Source: Actinernus sp. WN-2022 (Eukaryota > Cnidaria > Anthozoa > Actiniaria > Actinernidae). Taken from it: a stretch of DNA of 64,000 nucleotides. Both the position numbers and the translations under genes were made by a program. Of the stretch, positions 38,359 to 49,758 are shown one piece after another (the first letter of the stretch is position 1; the number at the start of each line of letters is the position of its first letter). Under the pieces are notes generated by a model. It was not told the origin of the DNA and made no database searches. It saw only the letters and a list, made by a program, of their open reading frames with translations. The DNA is taken from positions 106,007,006-106,071,005 of the forward strand of contig JAOWCC010000019.1 of the NCBI GenBank assembly GCA_030867875.1, given 5' to 3'.

Positions 38359-39282
38359 ATAGTTACAAATCACCACTACCTTCTTATGAACTTAACATAG
38401 TTGTATAAAAAGGTTGTAATCAGCTTTCTTTTGATAAGTCATTCAAATGGCTCCAATTCAGACTTGATGGTGATTGCAAAGTACAAGCAATATTATTAGT
38501 TCTAGTCCGAGGTGTATCCCTGGATACCCAGGGACAGTGAGTGGGCAACAAGTAAAAAAAAGAGCGAAGTGGAAGGAAAAAAAAAGATCATCCACTAACT
38601 GCCCCTGGGTGGCTGGAACTAGTTTATTGCTTCAGTACTTTGAAATCCCATTAGCTCTTAATTGTCAACATTCAAATATCATTTAACTTTTAAGAATAAC
38701 ACAATATAAGTAAGAGACAATGTCATTATTTTATTTAAATTGTTCTTCCTGTGTCAGGCATTTGATTCCTAGAGTTTCTCTCAAAAGAAACTTTGGAAAG
38801 TTGAGTGACATTAATAAGCCAAAGGAGACCAAAAATGAAAGAACCCAATAAAATATTGTTTTCCAGTTCGAATCTAATAGCCAGGCTAGGCTAGACTAAC
38901 TCAAATCTTGAACACAAAATATAATATATATATTGTTCAAAATAGCAAGAGTTTGAGAGTTTATACCAGGGCATCAAATAAAAGTCTGAACATTACTAAT
39001 CTACTTTTAGAGTTCAGATAAGATCATTCTTTTGATCATATAGCATTGTGTTTTGATCAAAATGCACATCCTGTATATTTACAAATACTATACTGTTTTC
39101 ACTTTCTAAAAGTAACTTTAATTTAATAATAGTCAGAATAGATATTGTTCTGCCACTGCAATATGTAAAAGCTTAACAAAGTAGTAAGGTTTTAGTAAGG
39201 CTAGGTTTAATTGAGTTCGAGCAACTGCACTAAAAGGAGATCCAAAATTTCATTAGAGTTAGATGAGGCGGCCAAAGTTAAT
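38359..39282. other. Non-coding sequence
   Basis: No gene seen. Contains small inverted phrases near 38,512-38,535 (ATCCCTGGATACCCAGGGA) that may be another decayed transposon end. Confidence 0.4.
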
Positions 39283-40205
39283 AGACCATTGCATAAACAG
39301 GGGTTAGGATAGCCAAAGCAGGCGAGGGACAATTGCCCCATATGTAGTACAAAAAATTAAGGGCCATTTTTCAAAACTTTGGGCCATTGGTACTCATGGT
39401 GGCTTTGCCAATATTGCTGACTTCAGTACCAGTAAATGTTATCATTTGAATAATGAAATAAAGTTGTTTAGTATACACCCCCTTGTAGTTAATTAGCTCT
39501 TGTTATCTTCTAAAATCAGAACATGTTGAGTCAGCACAAGCATCATCATCGATATCGTGAGCACAGTCGCTTGCTTCCTCACCTTCATCAGCAAAAGCTT
39601 TCTTTGCGAGTTGTCTAGCTTAATTCGCTTTTGAGGCCTATTTGTTTTGATTGAGTGGGTATACAGTGACCCAAAACGATCAAAACATGGCTTGCACAGT
39701 AGTTGCCATATGTTTAGACGCCAAAATGCATTCTGGGTACTCGGTCTTTAACAAATTGTATGGGTTACCTGCGCTATTATGAAACATCCCTACCAAGCCC
39801 CTTAGCCAAGGCAAATGTTTTCATTTCTTCTACATTTTGAACCTTCTAAAAAAATCAGCAACACCACCAAAAAACAAAAAAATATGCCTAGACTTCGGCT
39901 TTCAAATTAGCAAGTTAAATCAATTCCTCGAGAAGAACTGCTGGTCACCTGAACAACAACTTTAAACAGTTGTATGTTGGGCACATAACATTGCTTCTTT
40001 TGGGTGCCATCTTCAAGATTTTAGTGCAAATGGCATGTGCCTATATCCTAACCCCTGCATAAATGACATCCAATTCGAATAACCATTGTTTAGGAATCTT
40101 TAGTCTCACATTCATGTATACACTTTTGTTTGGCAATGTGAACATGAGGCTAAAGTCTCCAGGACAATACATTGTACCTATTTAAATTGGATGCCATTGG
40201 TCAGA
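39283..40205. mobile_element. Palindromic MITE split by a CAGGGGTTAGGATA element
   Basis: Outer element: AGACCATTGCATAAA at the left joins after 40,056 with TGACATCCAATT, and the right end is AATTGGATGCCATTGGTC, giving inverted ends once the insertion is removed. Inner element about 39,299-40,056: ends CAGGGGTTAGGATA and TATCCTAACCCCTG, flanked by CATAAA on both sides. The CATCCAATT end type recurs at 62,685-62,846. Confidence 0.78.
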
Positions 40206-40653
40206 CTATTACTGCAATTTTAGAATATAACTATTTCATATAACCTATTTAGTTTGAGTTAACAGGGTTTAATACATGGACTAAGTAGGCTGAGTGGCAA
40301 GCAAAAAGTCTTGGTCTTAAAAAAAGTGATATCCTTTGTTAGTGGCTAACAAATAGGTTTTTGTGCAAAAAAGTATCTGATGTTAATATTTGAGGAGGGA
40401 TGACAAGAACTTTCCTACCTGTAATAATAGTTTTGACTGCAGGGAAATCAGAAAATACAGGTCATTTGGCTTTCACAAGGTTTCCAGGTTGGATCATTTT
40501 ATAGAATGGAAAGATTTATGCATGTGTGGAGGTTAAGTTCAAGGTATTCTCGCATGTGACATTAAGGAGAAAATGTTCTGACAGAAAAAGTTAAACATCC
40601 AGTTGACCATTGGCCTCCTAAACAGCTGTGTCCAGTCCCTCCCACCCCTGGAG

Positions 40654-40991
40654 GTTTTCAATTGAGCGTAGTAAAGCCAAACTCAAACTACCCACGGCCA
40701 GCCAATCATAGGAGCGAGTAATCACAAGTAACTCTTAAATGGCTTCCCTGTGAGCCAATGACAAAGCAAAACCAATTTGCATTTGGTTTTACTTTGGATT
40801 CTGATTGGTTGGTTTACTTTCTCAGCCAATAGGAGAGCTTGGTAAACGCAAAACCAAAACACTTCAGACAGTCAATTGAAATCTGCTCTATTTACTTTGC
40901 CTCATGATTGATGAATTATTCTGATTGTAATTACTTGTTTTTACTTTCTCCTGTGACTGGCTCATTGGTTTTGCAATACTCAATTGAAAAC
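40654..40991. mobile_element. 338-bp inverted-repeat element
   Basis: Ends GTTTTCAATTGAG and CTCAATTGAAAAC, perfect over 13 bases. Interior contains several CCAAT and ATTGG words in both orientations. No protein. Confidence 0.72.
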
Positions 40992-41773
40992 TATCAAAAA
41001 ACAAATACCAGTATACCCAATTTGATGCAACACTTAAGGGCCATCTCAACATATACTTAGTACCCTGTCTAATGTTTAGGGGAGGCAAGGCATGGATGTT
41101 AGTATGGGCATTAAGATTAAAACATTCTGTCAGACATTGATTTGTTGTTTTAATAACAGTTATTCATAATGCTTACATTAATAAATTATTTATATTATCG
41201 AAGTTGCAAGGGTAGTCATGACACTTTCACAATTAATTTTATAACATTCTATCAAGAGAGAGACGAGTGCATGAATAAAATGCAAGCATAAGGTTTTATT
41301 TTACAATTAAATGGAGGAAAAATCGACAAGATAAAATTTGTTGTGCAAATCATTTTTGTTTTGTGGCAAACCATAATAAACTAATTAATCGGCAAGTTTC
41401 ATAAATTATTTTTACACAACATGAATGTTCGATCTGATTTTATGTTGCACAGATTTTATGGCCTAGTAAATCATTATACATAGGCAAACCTATGGGCAGA
41501 GCTCCAGTTATATCAGAGCAAGCTTGCTGCTATATACATGTATATGTGCATGGGCCGATGCTCCACTAATGAAGTATTTTGTTCATTTCAAAGACAAATA
41601 TTTTGAAAGAGCTCTGGTTATTGGCTTGACTTATGCTTTACATCTTCTGAAAAAAATGTATGAATGTACTCAATAAAAATTGTTCTCAAACCCCTCCATC
41701 TCTACCCATGTACTAAGGAAACTGTAATTAATTACATCTCTTGAATCAGACTAGTTTTGTAGATTGGTTTTAC
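40992..41773. other. AT-rich non-coding stretch
   Basis: No gene, RNA or clear repeat seen by eye. Confidence 0.4.
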
Positions 41774-41777
41774 TTAA

Positions 41778-42332
41778 AGGGGAACTGAACCCTAAAATCA
41801 ACCCAACGTCTATACCAACATGTATTAGAAATAAATAGGTTCTGCTATTTTATTTTCTGTATTGCTGGGGTGGCACAGTGGTTAAGCACTTTCTCTCTCA
41901 CCTCTGTGGCCCAGATTCGATCCCTGGACGTGGCACCATATATGAGTTGAGTTTGTTGGTATCTCGCCCTTGCTCTGAGGGTTTTTCTCCAGTTTTACTC
42001 CCTCCGCAAAAACCAACAAGCTAAATTCCAATTCGATCTGTGGATTAGCCGGGACCTGGCTTTGATCAGCCCCCACGGTTGTTTGAGGTCTCGTTAGAAA
42101 TTCAGAGTTTTTTAAATATATTTTTATTGCATGTCAAGGAAGAGAAAAACCTTCCTCACAGCCGTCGCTATGTACAGATGGCTCAAGGCTCAAGTTTTCA
42201 GTGGAAAATGGAACTTGGAGACTTATTTTCTCCTCATAGACACACAACACGGAAAAATAAAATAGCATAACTTATTTATTTCGAATATATCTTTGTATAG
42301 ACGTTGGGTTGATTTTAGGGTTCAGTTCCCCT
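41778..42332. mobile_element. piggyBac-like MITE with TTAA target and nested SINE
   Basis: Terminal inverted repeats of about 42 bases beginning AGGGGAACTGAACCCTAAAA. TTAA flanks both ends (41,774-41,777 and 42,333-42,336), the hallmark of piggyBac-type insertion. A SINE-B copy lies inside. The element itself codes for nothing. Confidence 0.88.
41868..42102 (+). mobile_element. SINE-B copy (tRNA-derived)
   Basis: A box TGGCACAGTGGTTAAGC and B box AGATTCGATCCC, then a body with TTGTTGGTATCTCGCCCTTG and CTTTGATCAGCCC. The same body occurs at 53,009-53,235. Confidence 0.8.
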
Positions 42333-42339
42333 TTAACCT

Positions 42340-43207
42340 GTGAAGTAGATATTGGACTAATAGACACTATTATACCCTAATTCCATTTTCTTTTGTTTCT
42401 ATTTGACTGTTAGATACTGACTATTAATTTTTGTTTCACGGGTTAAGCAAAACCACTCTATTCAAACAGGCCCACATTGTTTGATGACATCAAAACATTT
42501 TGACAGTAGAATTATTAAACATTACATTTTGTAAATGCTATCAGCGAGGGAATTCAAGAGTATTGATCGTTTGCATTGACGTCACAAAAAAAATTGCCTC
42601 AAGAAAAAACTTATATTAGTAAAATATATTTAATGCCGTGTATAGAGCATGTAAAAATATAGAAATGACCGAAATTTTGGAGCAATGAAAAACTTCGTAA
42701 CCGAGCTGTCGGCCAAATAATATTCGAACAATTTAGTGTAATAGTATGCGGCGGCCATGTTGGTGTACAGCTTTAGTACACCAAGATGGCGGCCAAAAAA
42801 CATACTCTACAAATATAGCTGTTTTCCCCATCAATATGATTAGCATTCACTTCAAAACACTTTAGATATCACTTTTAAAGGTTTATCAAGTCTAAAATTT
42901 GAAATTGGCCGAAATATATGGATTTCCTTGACATTTAGGAAACACGCTGGCCTGGGCTGTCACAAATTTCAAAGTACTGAAACTCAAAAACAAATCACTG
43001 TATCGACGTAAATACTGAGGATACCGATATCTAAATCATACTAAAAGAACAGCTTCATATACAATGTATCTCATAGATTAGTTTTTAGAATTGTTATGAC
43101 GTCACATGGAAAGGATCTATTCACAACTTCCTTTCAGTGATGTATTTTTTTATGTAAGCTGCATCCATAGTTGTGTGTTGTAGTTTTGAATTCTACATGA
43201 TTTCTGG
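42340..43207. other. Non-coding sequence
   Basis: No gene seen. Two phrases of the type GCGGCCATGTTGGTGTAC / GTACACCAAGATGGCGGCC (42,750-42,796) form a small inverted pair. Confidence 0.4.
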
Positions 43208-43212
43208 GGTTA

Positions 43213-43377
43213 CAGGGCTCGGCACTAACTTTTAAGACTTGTTGCCACAGTGGAAAAGTAAACTGAGTAACTATTTAACATGTATTAAAAACATACTTTC
43301 CAAACCAAGCTTTTTACTTTCCACAGGAAAATTTTACTTTCCAGCGGTAACAGGGTAACTGTTAGTGTCGAGCCCTG
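43213..43377. mobile_element. 165-bp hAT-like MITE with 5-bp target duplication
   Basis: Ends CAGGGCTCGGCACTAAC and GTTAGTGTCGAGCCCTG. GGTTA flanks both sides (43,208-43,212 and 43,378-43,382). Same CAGGGCTCG end type as the elements at 45,245 and 57,910. Confidence 0.85.
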
Positions 43378-43487
43378 GGTTAGAGTACTTTGTATTTCAG
43401 GGCATTGTTTTGGAATGCAGCCTAATAGTTATGTTCAATGAATGTTACTATTCAAGCTTCTAAACTCGGGATTTACAGTATAAACTG

Positions 43488-43612
43488 AAGGGGTGAGTGC
43501 AAGAAAGAGTTAAGTGAGGACATCAAATTCTCATTTATCTTCTGTTGTTTTGTAAGAGAGAATTGAGAACTTGATCTGTCATCACTTAACTCTTTCTTGC
43601 ACTCACCCCTTT
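43488..43612. mobile_element. 125-bp palindromic MITE
   Basis: Arms AAGGGGTGAGTGCAAGAAAG and its complement extend for about 30 bases, then pair again around the centre. No protein. Confidence 0.8.
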
Positions 43613-43688
43613 AATTGACTTAATGAAACATGGATTATATTAATACATTGAAATATCTGGGGGGAAATTACCAGAGAACAATATTATC

Positions 43689-46600
43689 TCAATGGTTTAA
43701 ACATCCAGAGTTTGTGCTCTGTCATGGGGTTGCCATCATGATGTTCTTTAATCATTTCTGCTCTTGCATCTTGAGTGTAGAGCTCAAAACTGTTTGACTT
43801 CCTGTAAAAGTAAAGTTGCATTGGGTTAATAAAATAATATTCATTAAAGTTTTAGGGATTTCCACTAAGAGATCACATGACCATTTCCATCATGTTGGAG
43901 GGCAAACAAACTTGGTTGCCAAAGGATATGGTAGCATTTTAGTGGGGTCAAGAATGATTTTAAAATCCACTTATATCTCGCTTTGTTTACCAACTAAAAT
44001 CCATTTTGTATTTGTTGTACACATCATCTATTGATTATATCATCAGACAGTTTCCACAATATGTCCTCCCATTTTTACACTGATGACAGGCAGATTTATG
44101 TGACGTTTGAACTATCAGCTGGAGCTCTAAGACGATTAGATGATTAAAGAACAAATTAAAGCTAAATAACAACAAGTCTGAGTTACTGGTATTCAGATCG
44201 CATCATCATCTACAACCCCCTCTTGAAAGTATCCTGGCCTTGTTCACAGGTTCCGAGATTATTGAACTGTCTACATAAGCAAGGAATATTGGAGTTGTGT
44301 TAACTACACTTTCGATGAAACATCAAGTGGCTGCATGCTATCTGTAAATCAGCTTTTTACCATTATAATTATTAGAAACACTGCATGTGTTAAGAAAGTT
44401 CTTATCTTTTGAAACTAACCAAATTGTTATTCATGCTTTTGTCGTCTTGAAATTAGATTACTAGCTGTCAATAACTCTTTATTATATGGCCTGCCTAAAT
44501 GCTTGATCCAGAGGTTTCAGCATGTGCAGAATTCAGAAGCTTGCCTTCTCACTAATGCTTGCATAAATTTAATAACATTACTCTTATTTTATGAGACCTA
44601 CAATGGCTACCCATAGACAGCAGGACATTAAGGTGTAGCTCAGAGAAAAATATTTCTCTTAACTTTCTTTAAAATGTCAACTTCTACATGTACATGTAAT
44701 TACCTCTAACGTTTTGAAACAGTAATTCCTCATCCGGAGGAGTTGTTGCAACGTAAATGGAGGTGCCTTTTTGGGTTCATATGGTACCTTCCCCCTTCTT
44801 GTCTCCTTGGCAGAAGGCCTTGCACTTCTCTTGATGAGCTGCTTAATTGTCTGTTTAACAGCTAAAAATCAAATATAATTAATCTTTATGCAGCTCATAT
44901 TTTGACCATTTTGTTTTACAAAGTCATAATTTAATTACTAATATCAAATCCAATACAGATACTGAAATGTTACATTTACATACCAGGGCTATTCATTGGA
45001 TTTCCACTTGGCATAATCCTTTCTGTGCCATCCTCTTTTTGTTACAATGGCTTCTTTGTATGGTCCACCATGGCCAAAGGCATCAAACCAGTAATGGAAT
45101 GCAGCCGCATGGCCATGGACTGCTGGTGGCTTGAGACCTTTGCATTGCAAAGTGCCAACCTTTTTGCCTTTAGCCTCGATCATCACCTCTGGAATAGTTT
45201 AAAAAAAAACATTTTAATACACCACATTCATAAGTTATACATAACAGGGGTCGAAATTAAGAAAAAAAAGGAGGCGTAATTTTATGCCCAGCTTAAACAT
45301 TTTAGGCGTAATTCTCCAAAATTTTACGCCTAAGTGGAAAACGTTAGGCGTGAAACGAAAAAATCTAGGCGTATTTACGCCCGTATCGGGCGCAATTTCG
45401 AGCCCTGCATAATGATGCCATTTAAAAGCAATACAAGTTGGCTCTATATCAACAAAGCATTGAAATCTACATCCATTAGGGACAACATTTTTTTATATCA
45501 CTCACAGTGGTACAGTGTACAATTTATTAATGATTGTAAAAACCATGAATAATTAATGAAGATGCAACCCAATCCCAACTCTGTATTCATATCACATGCA
45601 CAGTACAATTAACTGTAAATCCCAATAAAATTATTAATGAGTAAATTAACTTTTGATAAAGATTTCGTACTCAGCTAATAAGTACTGTATGCATAACTTT
45701 TGATAAAGATCTGTAACTCCTATGGGACATACATGGTCATTTCAAGTTCCATAATTAGAATAACACAGAATCACATTTATAACAATAATGTGCATTCCAA
45801 TTATTGTTTCATTTCACAAGCACAATAAAATATTTGCATCCAATCTTTATGATCGCCATTGTAAATGACCATAAAGATTGTCCACTCATATTTTATCTAT
45901 CACTTAATTACAAATGATTACATACAGTTAAATATATAAATCTGTGACTGCAATTAGGGACCAATAATTTATTATGACCTCCTGCACAATGTATCAGTCA
46001 ATTCCAAACCTGTGCATCCCCCCCCCCCCCGGGCCACCCCCGGGCATTTGATCAGAGGCTTGCTCCCGAGGGTGGAGAATTTGACGAGTATCTAAGCCCT
46101 CAGGGGCGGGCATTTGACAAACAGTGGGGGGTGGGGCATTTGATCGGTGTTAAAAAAATACATTCTTTGTCTACAAATTCGCATCACTCACGTCGAAATG
46201 GTGAACGTACGTGTCTTCGAGGAATTCCAGGATAATGATTGCGCATTTGTAGAGGCTTGATAGAGTAAACCTGCCAAATTTGAATGCCAGTTTCAGAGGT
46301 AAATTGCTTATGTTTAAACCTATAAATTGCTTATGTTTTGCTTCATGAACCTTGACTGACTGCGTGATATTAAGTGTGTGACAAGATTTGTGATAAGTTG
46401 AATTTGCTGCAACTCTCAACAGCGTGCGAGTTAAAAACTTAATTATTATATTGGTAAAAGACGGGCCGATTGGTGCCTGTTGCATACTTTATATACCAAG
46501 AACATAAGTTAACATATTCAATTTCAAACTATTAATGTTTATTATAAAGTATGTAAGTACTGAAACCAAGAACGATTGAGCCGGTAAAAATGATTGTTCT

Positions 46601-48213
46601 CATCCCTGACCGGTTGAAGGTGGTTTGGAATTGACTGATACATAATAGTGATATAATTAAAGTAAGAAATATTTTTATACAGAATCTGTACATTTTTAAT
46701 GATAATTTTAGATTCTTTGATAAAAGTCACTTTTCATATACCATAAAGACCTGTGTATAAGCCCCATCCGTAGATAAGCTGGGTAGTATCGTCGTGTACC
46801 GTTGAGATCCGTGGGGATGACGTCAATCACACTTCGCGCGCTCGGAGGGTTGTCGTACCAGTATTATAGTATATATTATACAATAATAGAACGAATATTT
46901 TATGAACTTGACAGTTGATATAAATCTGGTAAAAAAACAATTGCAATCAGCGAATTCTCTCGTGGTCTAATGGTTAGGGTTTGTGTTGGTGGTGGGTAAG
47001 CCATTGCATTGATTCTTAACCGGCCCGAGTTCGAATCTCGGTTCAGGCGTTTTTTTTTTTATACTGAGGATAACGTAAATCCTTCTAAAATTTCTAAGTG
47101 TCGTTTCGGGATGTTTGTATAAAATTTCTGAGTCTAAAATTATTCATAGCGAACGTGGGTAACAAAGGGAATTTTATGACGCAGTTGGTTAAACGGTACA
47201 CGACGATACTACAGCTGCACCCCAAGTTAATACAATTTTTTTTTAGAAAATCCGAGTTCATAAACGCTTGTACTTGATGTCAAAATTCTTTATAAAAAAG
47301 AATAATCTCGTACTTAAAGCAAAACTTCTTCAGATTGTCATAAAATGATAAATACAATCGATCGAATATGGTTACAACTTGCCTTTAATTTCTTGTGTAT
47401 GTTTTAACCTGCAGTCTTTAAACCACTCCACAATTCTTCCGCTTTTATCCCCCCATTAACTAACGACATTTCCAAGGAACCTCTTTCCTTTAATCGCTAG
47501 AGCAAGGAAGGTTTTCTGGCGAAATTAACTATACTTGCAAATATTGCATGCACGAGTTGGTCTGAGGTCCGCCATCTTGGATTTTCATTAACTAGTGCCA
47601 ATCTCTCACGTGTAAAATTGCGAATAATGCCTGGTTGTTTGATTCGCAGCGCTCGTCACAGCATTATAGCGTGCATTCTTTGTCGGGCTTTCGCTAGTTT
47701 TGACATCAAATCAAATGAAAATTATGAAATCGCGGCGCTGCAAAATTCCCTTCCAACATGATACTCACCTGGCTTATAAAAAAAATTTACTGTGTTAAAA
47801 GCACATGCGAACCTTGGAATATAATATGATACGGTCAATCGAACGCCATGCTTGACCTATGACTCCGTTTAATTGTTCATTATATACTTTACTAGCCATG
47901 ATTAAAAAACAATAAGGTTTTTAACTTACGCAAAAACGTCTGGATCGTGGCAGCCATAAAAGGTATGTTGTGCTGTCCAAATAGCACAGCAGCATCCCCA
48001 TTCTCCGCTGAAGCAAATTTTTCAAGACTCATAGGTTCTTGAAGTTTTCTCGTCAAGAGCTTGCGACTGATTTTTGGCTGCAAGCCTGGCCCCTGCAGCA
48101 AGATTAGGCGAAAGAAACGCACTTATATCAAGCTCGTTGCCACAACTCTCGATAAATCTTAAGATATTTTGGCTTCTGCCTTTATAATTCCTACTCGCTT
48201 TCTTCGTCGTCAT
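43689..48213 (-). CDS. Candidate four-exon host gene, unrecognised, reading frame changes between exons
   Basis: Four exon-like blocks with good splice sites lie on the minus strand: 47,930-48,213 (donor GTAAGT), 44,984-45,188 (acceptor TTCCAG, donor GTATGT), 44,704-44,861 (acceptor TTTTAG, donor GTAATT) and about 43,689-43,801 (acceptor TTTACAG). Exon 1 holds a frame from an ATG at 48,213 (ASRNYKGRSQNILRFIESCG) that stops inside ATGAGTCTTGA, whose ATG at 48,032 opens a second frame. That frame continues in phase into exon 2 (GLKPPAVHGHAAAFHYWFD) and stops inside ATGAATAG, whose ATG opens a third frame running through exon 3 (KVPYEPKKAPPFTLQQLL). Exon 4 has a further open frame (FELYTQDARAEMIKEHHDG). 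Each block looks protein-like, but no single frame joins all. Missing exons, a pseudogene, or a polycistronic message are all possible. Confidence 0.4.
44040..44600 (+). mobile_element. Old LINE reverse-transcriptase fragment
   Basis: A broken frame begins YTDDRQIYVTFELSAGALRRL, matching the YxDD region of non-LTR reverse transcriptases, and continues with many stops to QNSEACLLTNAC-like text at about 44,570. Heavily decayed and lying in an intron of the candidate minus-strand gene. Confidence 0.6.
45245..45407. mobile_element. 163-bp hAT-like MITE with 5-bp target duplication
   Basis: Ends CAGGGGTCGAAATTAAG and AATTTCGAGCCCTG. CATAA flanks both sides (45,240-45,244 and 45,408-45,412). The interior repeats GGCGTAA and TTACGCC words shared with the long copy at 57,910-60,404. 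Confidence 0.88.
45413..45989. other. AT-rich non-coding stretch
   Basis: No gene seen. Short direct repeat TTTTGATAAAGATNTGTAA-like phrases at 45,651 and 45,697. Confidence 0.4.
45990..46642. mobile_element. 653-bp inverted-repeat transposon
   Basis: 21-base ends TGTATCAGTCAATTCCAAACC and its complement. Interior starts with a C run and GGGCATTTGA repeats (46,047, 46,091 and 46,134). A 104-codon frame on the minus strand (46,171-46,485) shows no family features and is not called. Confidence 0.78.
46782..47212 (+). mobile_element. Inverted-repeat transposon with internal tRNA-Glu-like sequence, copy 2
   Basis: Ends GGTAGTATCGTCGTGTACCG and CGGTACACGACGATACTAC. AGCTG flanks both sides. About 430 bases, the best preserved of the two copies. 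The tRNA-like part is listed separately. Confidence 0.85.
46956..47060 (+). ncRNA. tRNA-Glu-derived Pol III unit inside a DNA transposon
   Basis: TCTCTCGTGGTCTAATGGTTAGG matches the acceptor, D-arm and A box of tRNA-Glu; CCCGAGTTCGAATCTCGGTTCAGG matches its T-arm, B box and 3' acceptor part. The region between is longer (93 bases overall, about 72 expected) and gives no clean anticodon arm. A run of eleven T follows directly, a Pol III terminator. It is probably a transcribable tRNA-like unit, not a working tRNA. Confidence 0.65.
47213..47929. other. Non-coding sequence, intron of the candidate gene at 43.7-48.2 kb
   Basis: No exon or repeat seen by eye. CpG content rises towards 47.6-48.3 kb, in keeping with a promoter-near region. 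Confidence 0.4.
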
Positions 48214-48689
48214 TTCAATCGATTTAGAATGTGTGAGCGAGACAAAATGATAGCTCTCTCTCATTGGCTGTAAATTGTAGGATTCCTGAGCACCCTGCGG
48301 CTTTTGCTACGCACCCCTGCGGCTTTTACTACGCATTTGGCTACCAAAGAATAATCACTTGTTATTGTGCACGTTCGTTTGGTCGAAAAATCTTGCCAAT
48401 GTTTCAAGATCAAGAGACCAAAACCCCGTCTTGCGATCTGGCCTGGGATCTGGTGAAACCTGGAGTTCAGTCACTAACAGGAGAAGCGGACTTTGAACAC
48501 AACTGAAGAAAACCGACAAAGCTACTGTACTCAGAAAAACAAAACGAATCGAGTGACAAACTAGAACAACTACTTAATTACTTACTTTACTGCAACTGAA
48601 CCAACAACTGAGGCCCTTGCGGCCAGCCACTGAGGTAGGTTTTCGAGAAACCAGTAACAAGGAGATTTAGGACCAAAAGAACTTGTAAA

Positions 48690-49185
48690 GAATTTTTAAC
48701 TTTTAGGTGTTAATCATCTGTCATAAGTATAACCATATTACACCTATACTAAAAGAGCTAAATTGGCTCCCAGTAGATAAGCTAGTGTATTTTAGAAGTG
48801 CCACTCTGGCATTCAAATGCATGACTGATTCCGCACCAGGTTATTTAATATCTAAATCCACGAAGCGCTTCAATATTAGTGGTCGTGAAACTCGAAACTC
48901 GCAATTATTACAAATCCCCTTATTCAAATCTGCGAGTGGTCAGAGAAGTTTTTATTACAGAACAGTAAAAATATGGAACTCACTAGATAATGAACTGAAA
49001 TTAAGTAAAGACGTTTTAAGTTTCAAGCGAAAGCTGAAGAGCAAATTATATCAAACTCAAAATAGGTTAAATCAATAGATGTAATTCAAATTATCATGTA
49101 CACTGTAGTTGTATTGTATTTGTATTTGTATTTTGTCTTTGAAAAGCCTTTTTAAGGAAAGATGAATAAAGTATGAAGTATCTTA
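48690..49185 (+). mobile_element. LINE 3' end with open reverse-transcriptase tail
   Basis: An open frame to 49,078 reads HITPILKELNWLPVDKLVYF, then KCMTDSAPGYLIS, and ends YRTVKIWNSLDNELK, a typical non-LTR reverse-transcriptase C-terminus. It is 5'-truncated and followed by a short 3' UTR with AATAAAGTATG at about 49,164. It lies about 570 bases upstream of the GH13 gene. Confidence 0.75.
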
Positions 49186-49758
49186 TAATTCATTGCTATA
49201 TAGCAGGAGCCCGAACATAGTTATATTCATATTTGTATTACACTTGTTAATTCAGTTTTATTCTGCAATAGAGTGCAATACAGTATTTATTATTATTATA
49301 AGGTCTTATATTAAAGGCGGTATGCTTCCACAAAATGATCAAAACCACATTTCACCATGGAATGTTTGTATTATAGCTACTCCTTTGTTTATATGACGAA
49401 GCTAATAAAATAACATAAATCAAATATATTATCACATCTGCTCAATCGCAACACTTCCCTTTCTATTAGAAACTACTAGTTTATTTATTTATTTTATGTG
49501 GAGGGCCAAGTGTTACAGAGCTTTGTGGTAAAAGCAAATCTATGACTTTATGTTGCTAAGCGACTGGAGATAATAAAGAATAAGTCGATAACATTCCTTC
49601 CCGGTCGGAATGCGCCTGGCGGTTTTCTGCGTATCAGCTGAAATCTTTGTCGTCGTAAAAGAATCGCTTTCTTTTTTAGCAGAAACCGAGATGTGCTTCA
49701 GCACGCGTGGCTTTATTTCACTCCCTGTTTCGAACGATCGCCCCACTAGCTATTGAAT

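Noticed and set aside
46956..47049. Functional tRNA-Glu gene
   Set aside because: The central region is about 20 bases too long and has no proper anticodon arm; it lies between transposon ends.
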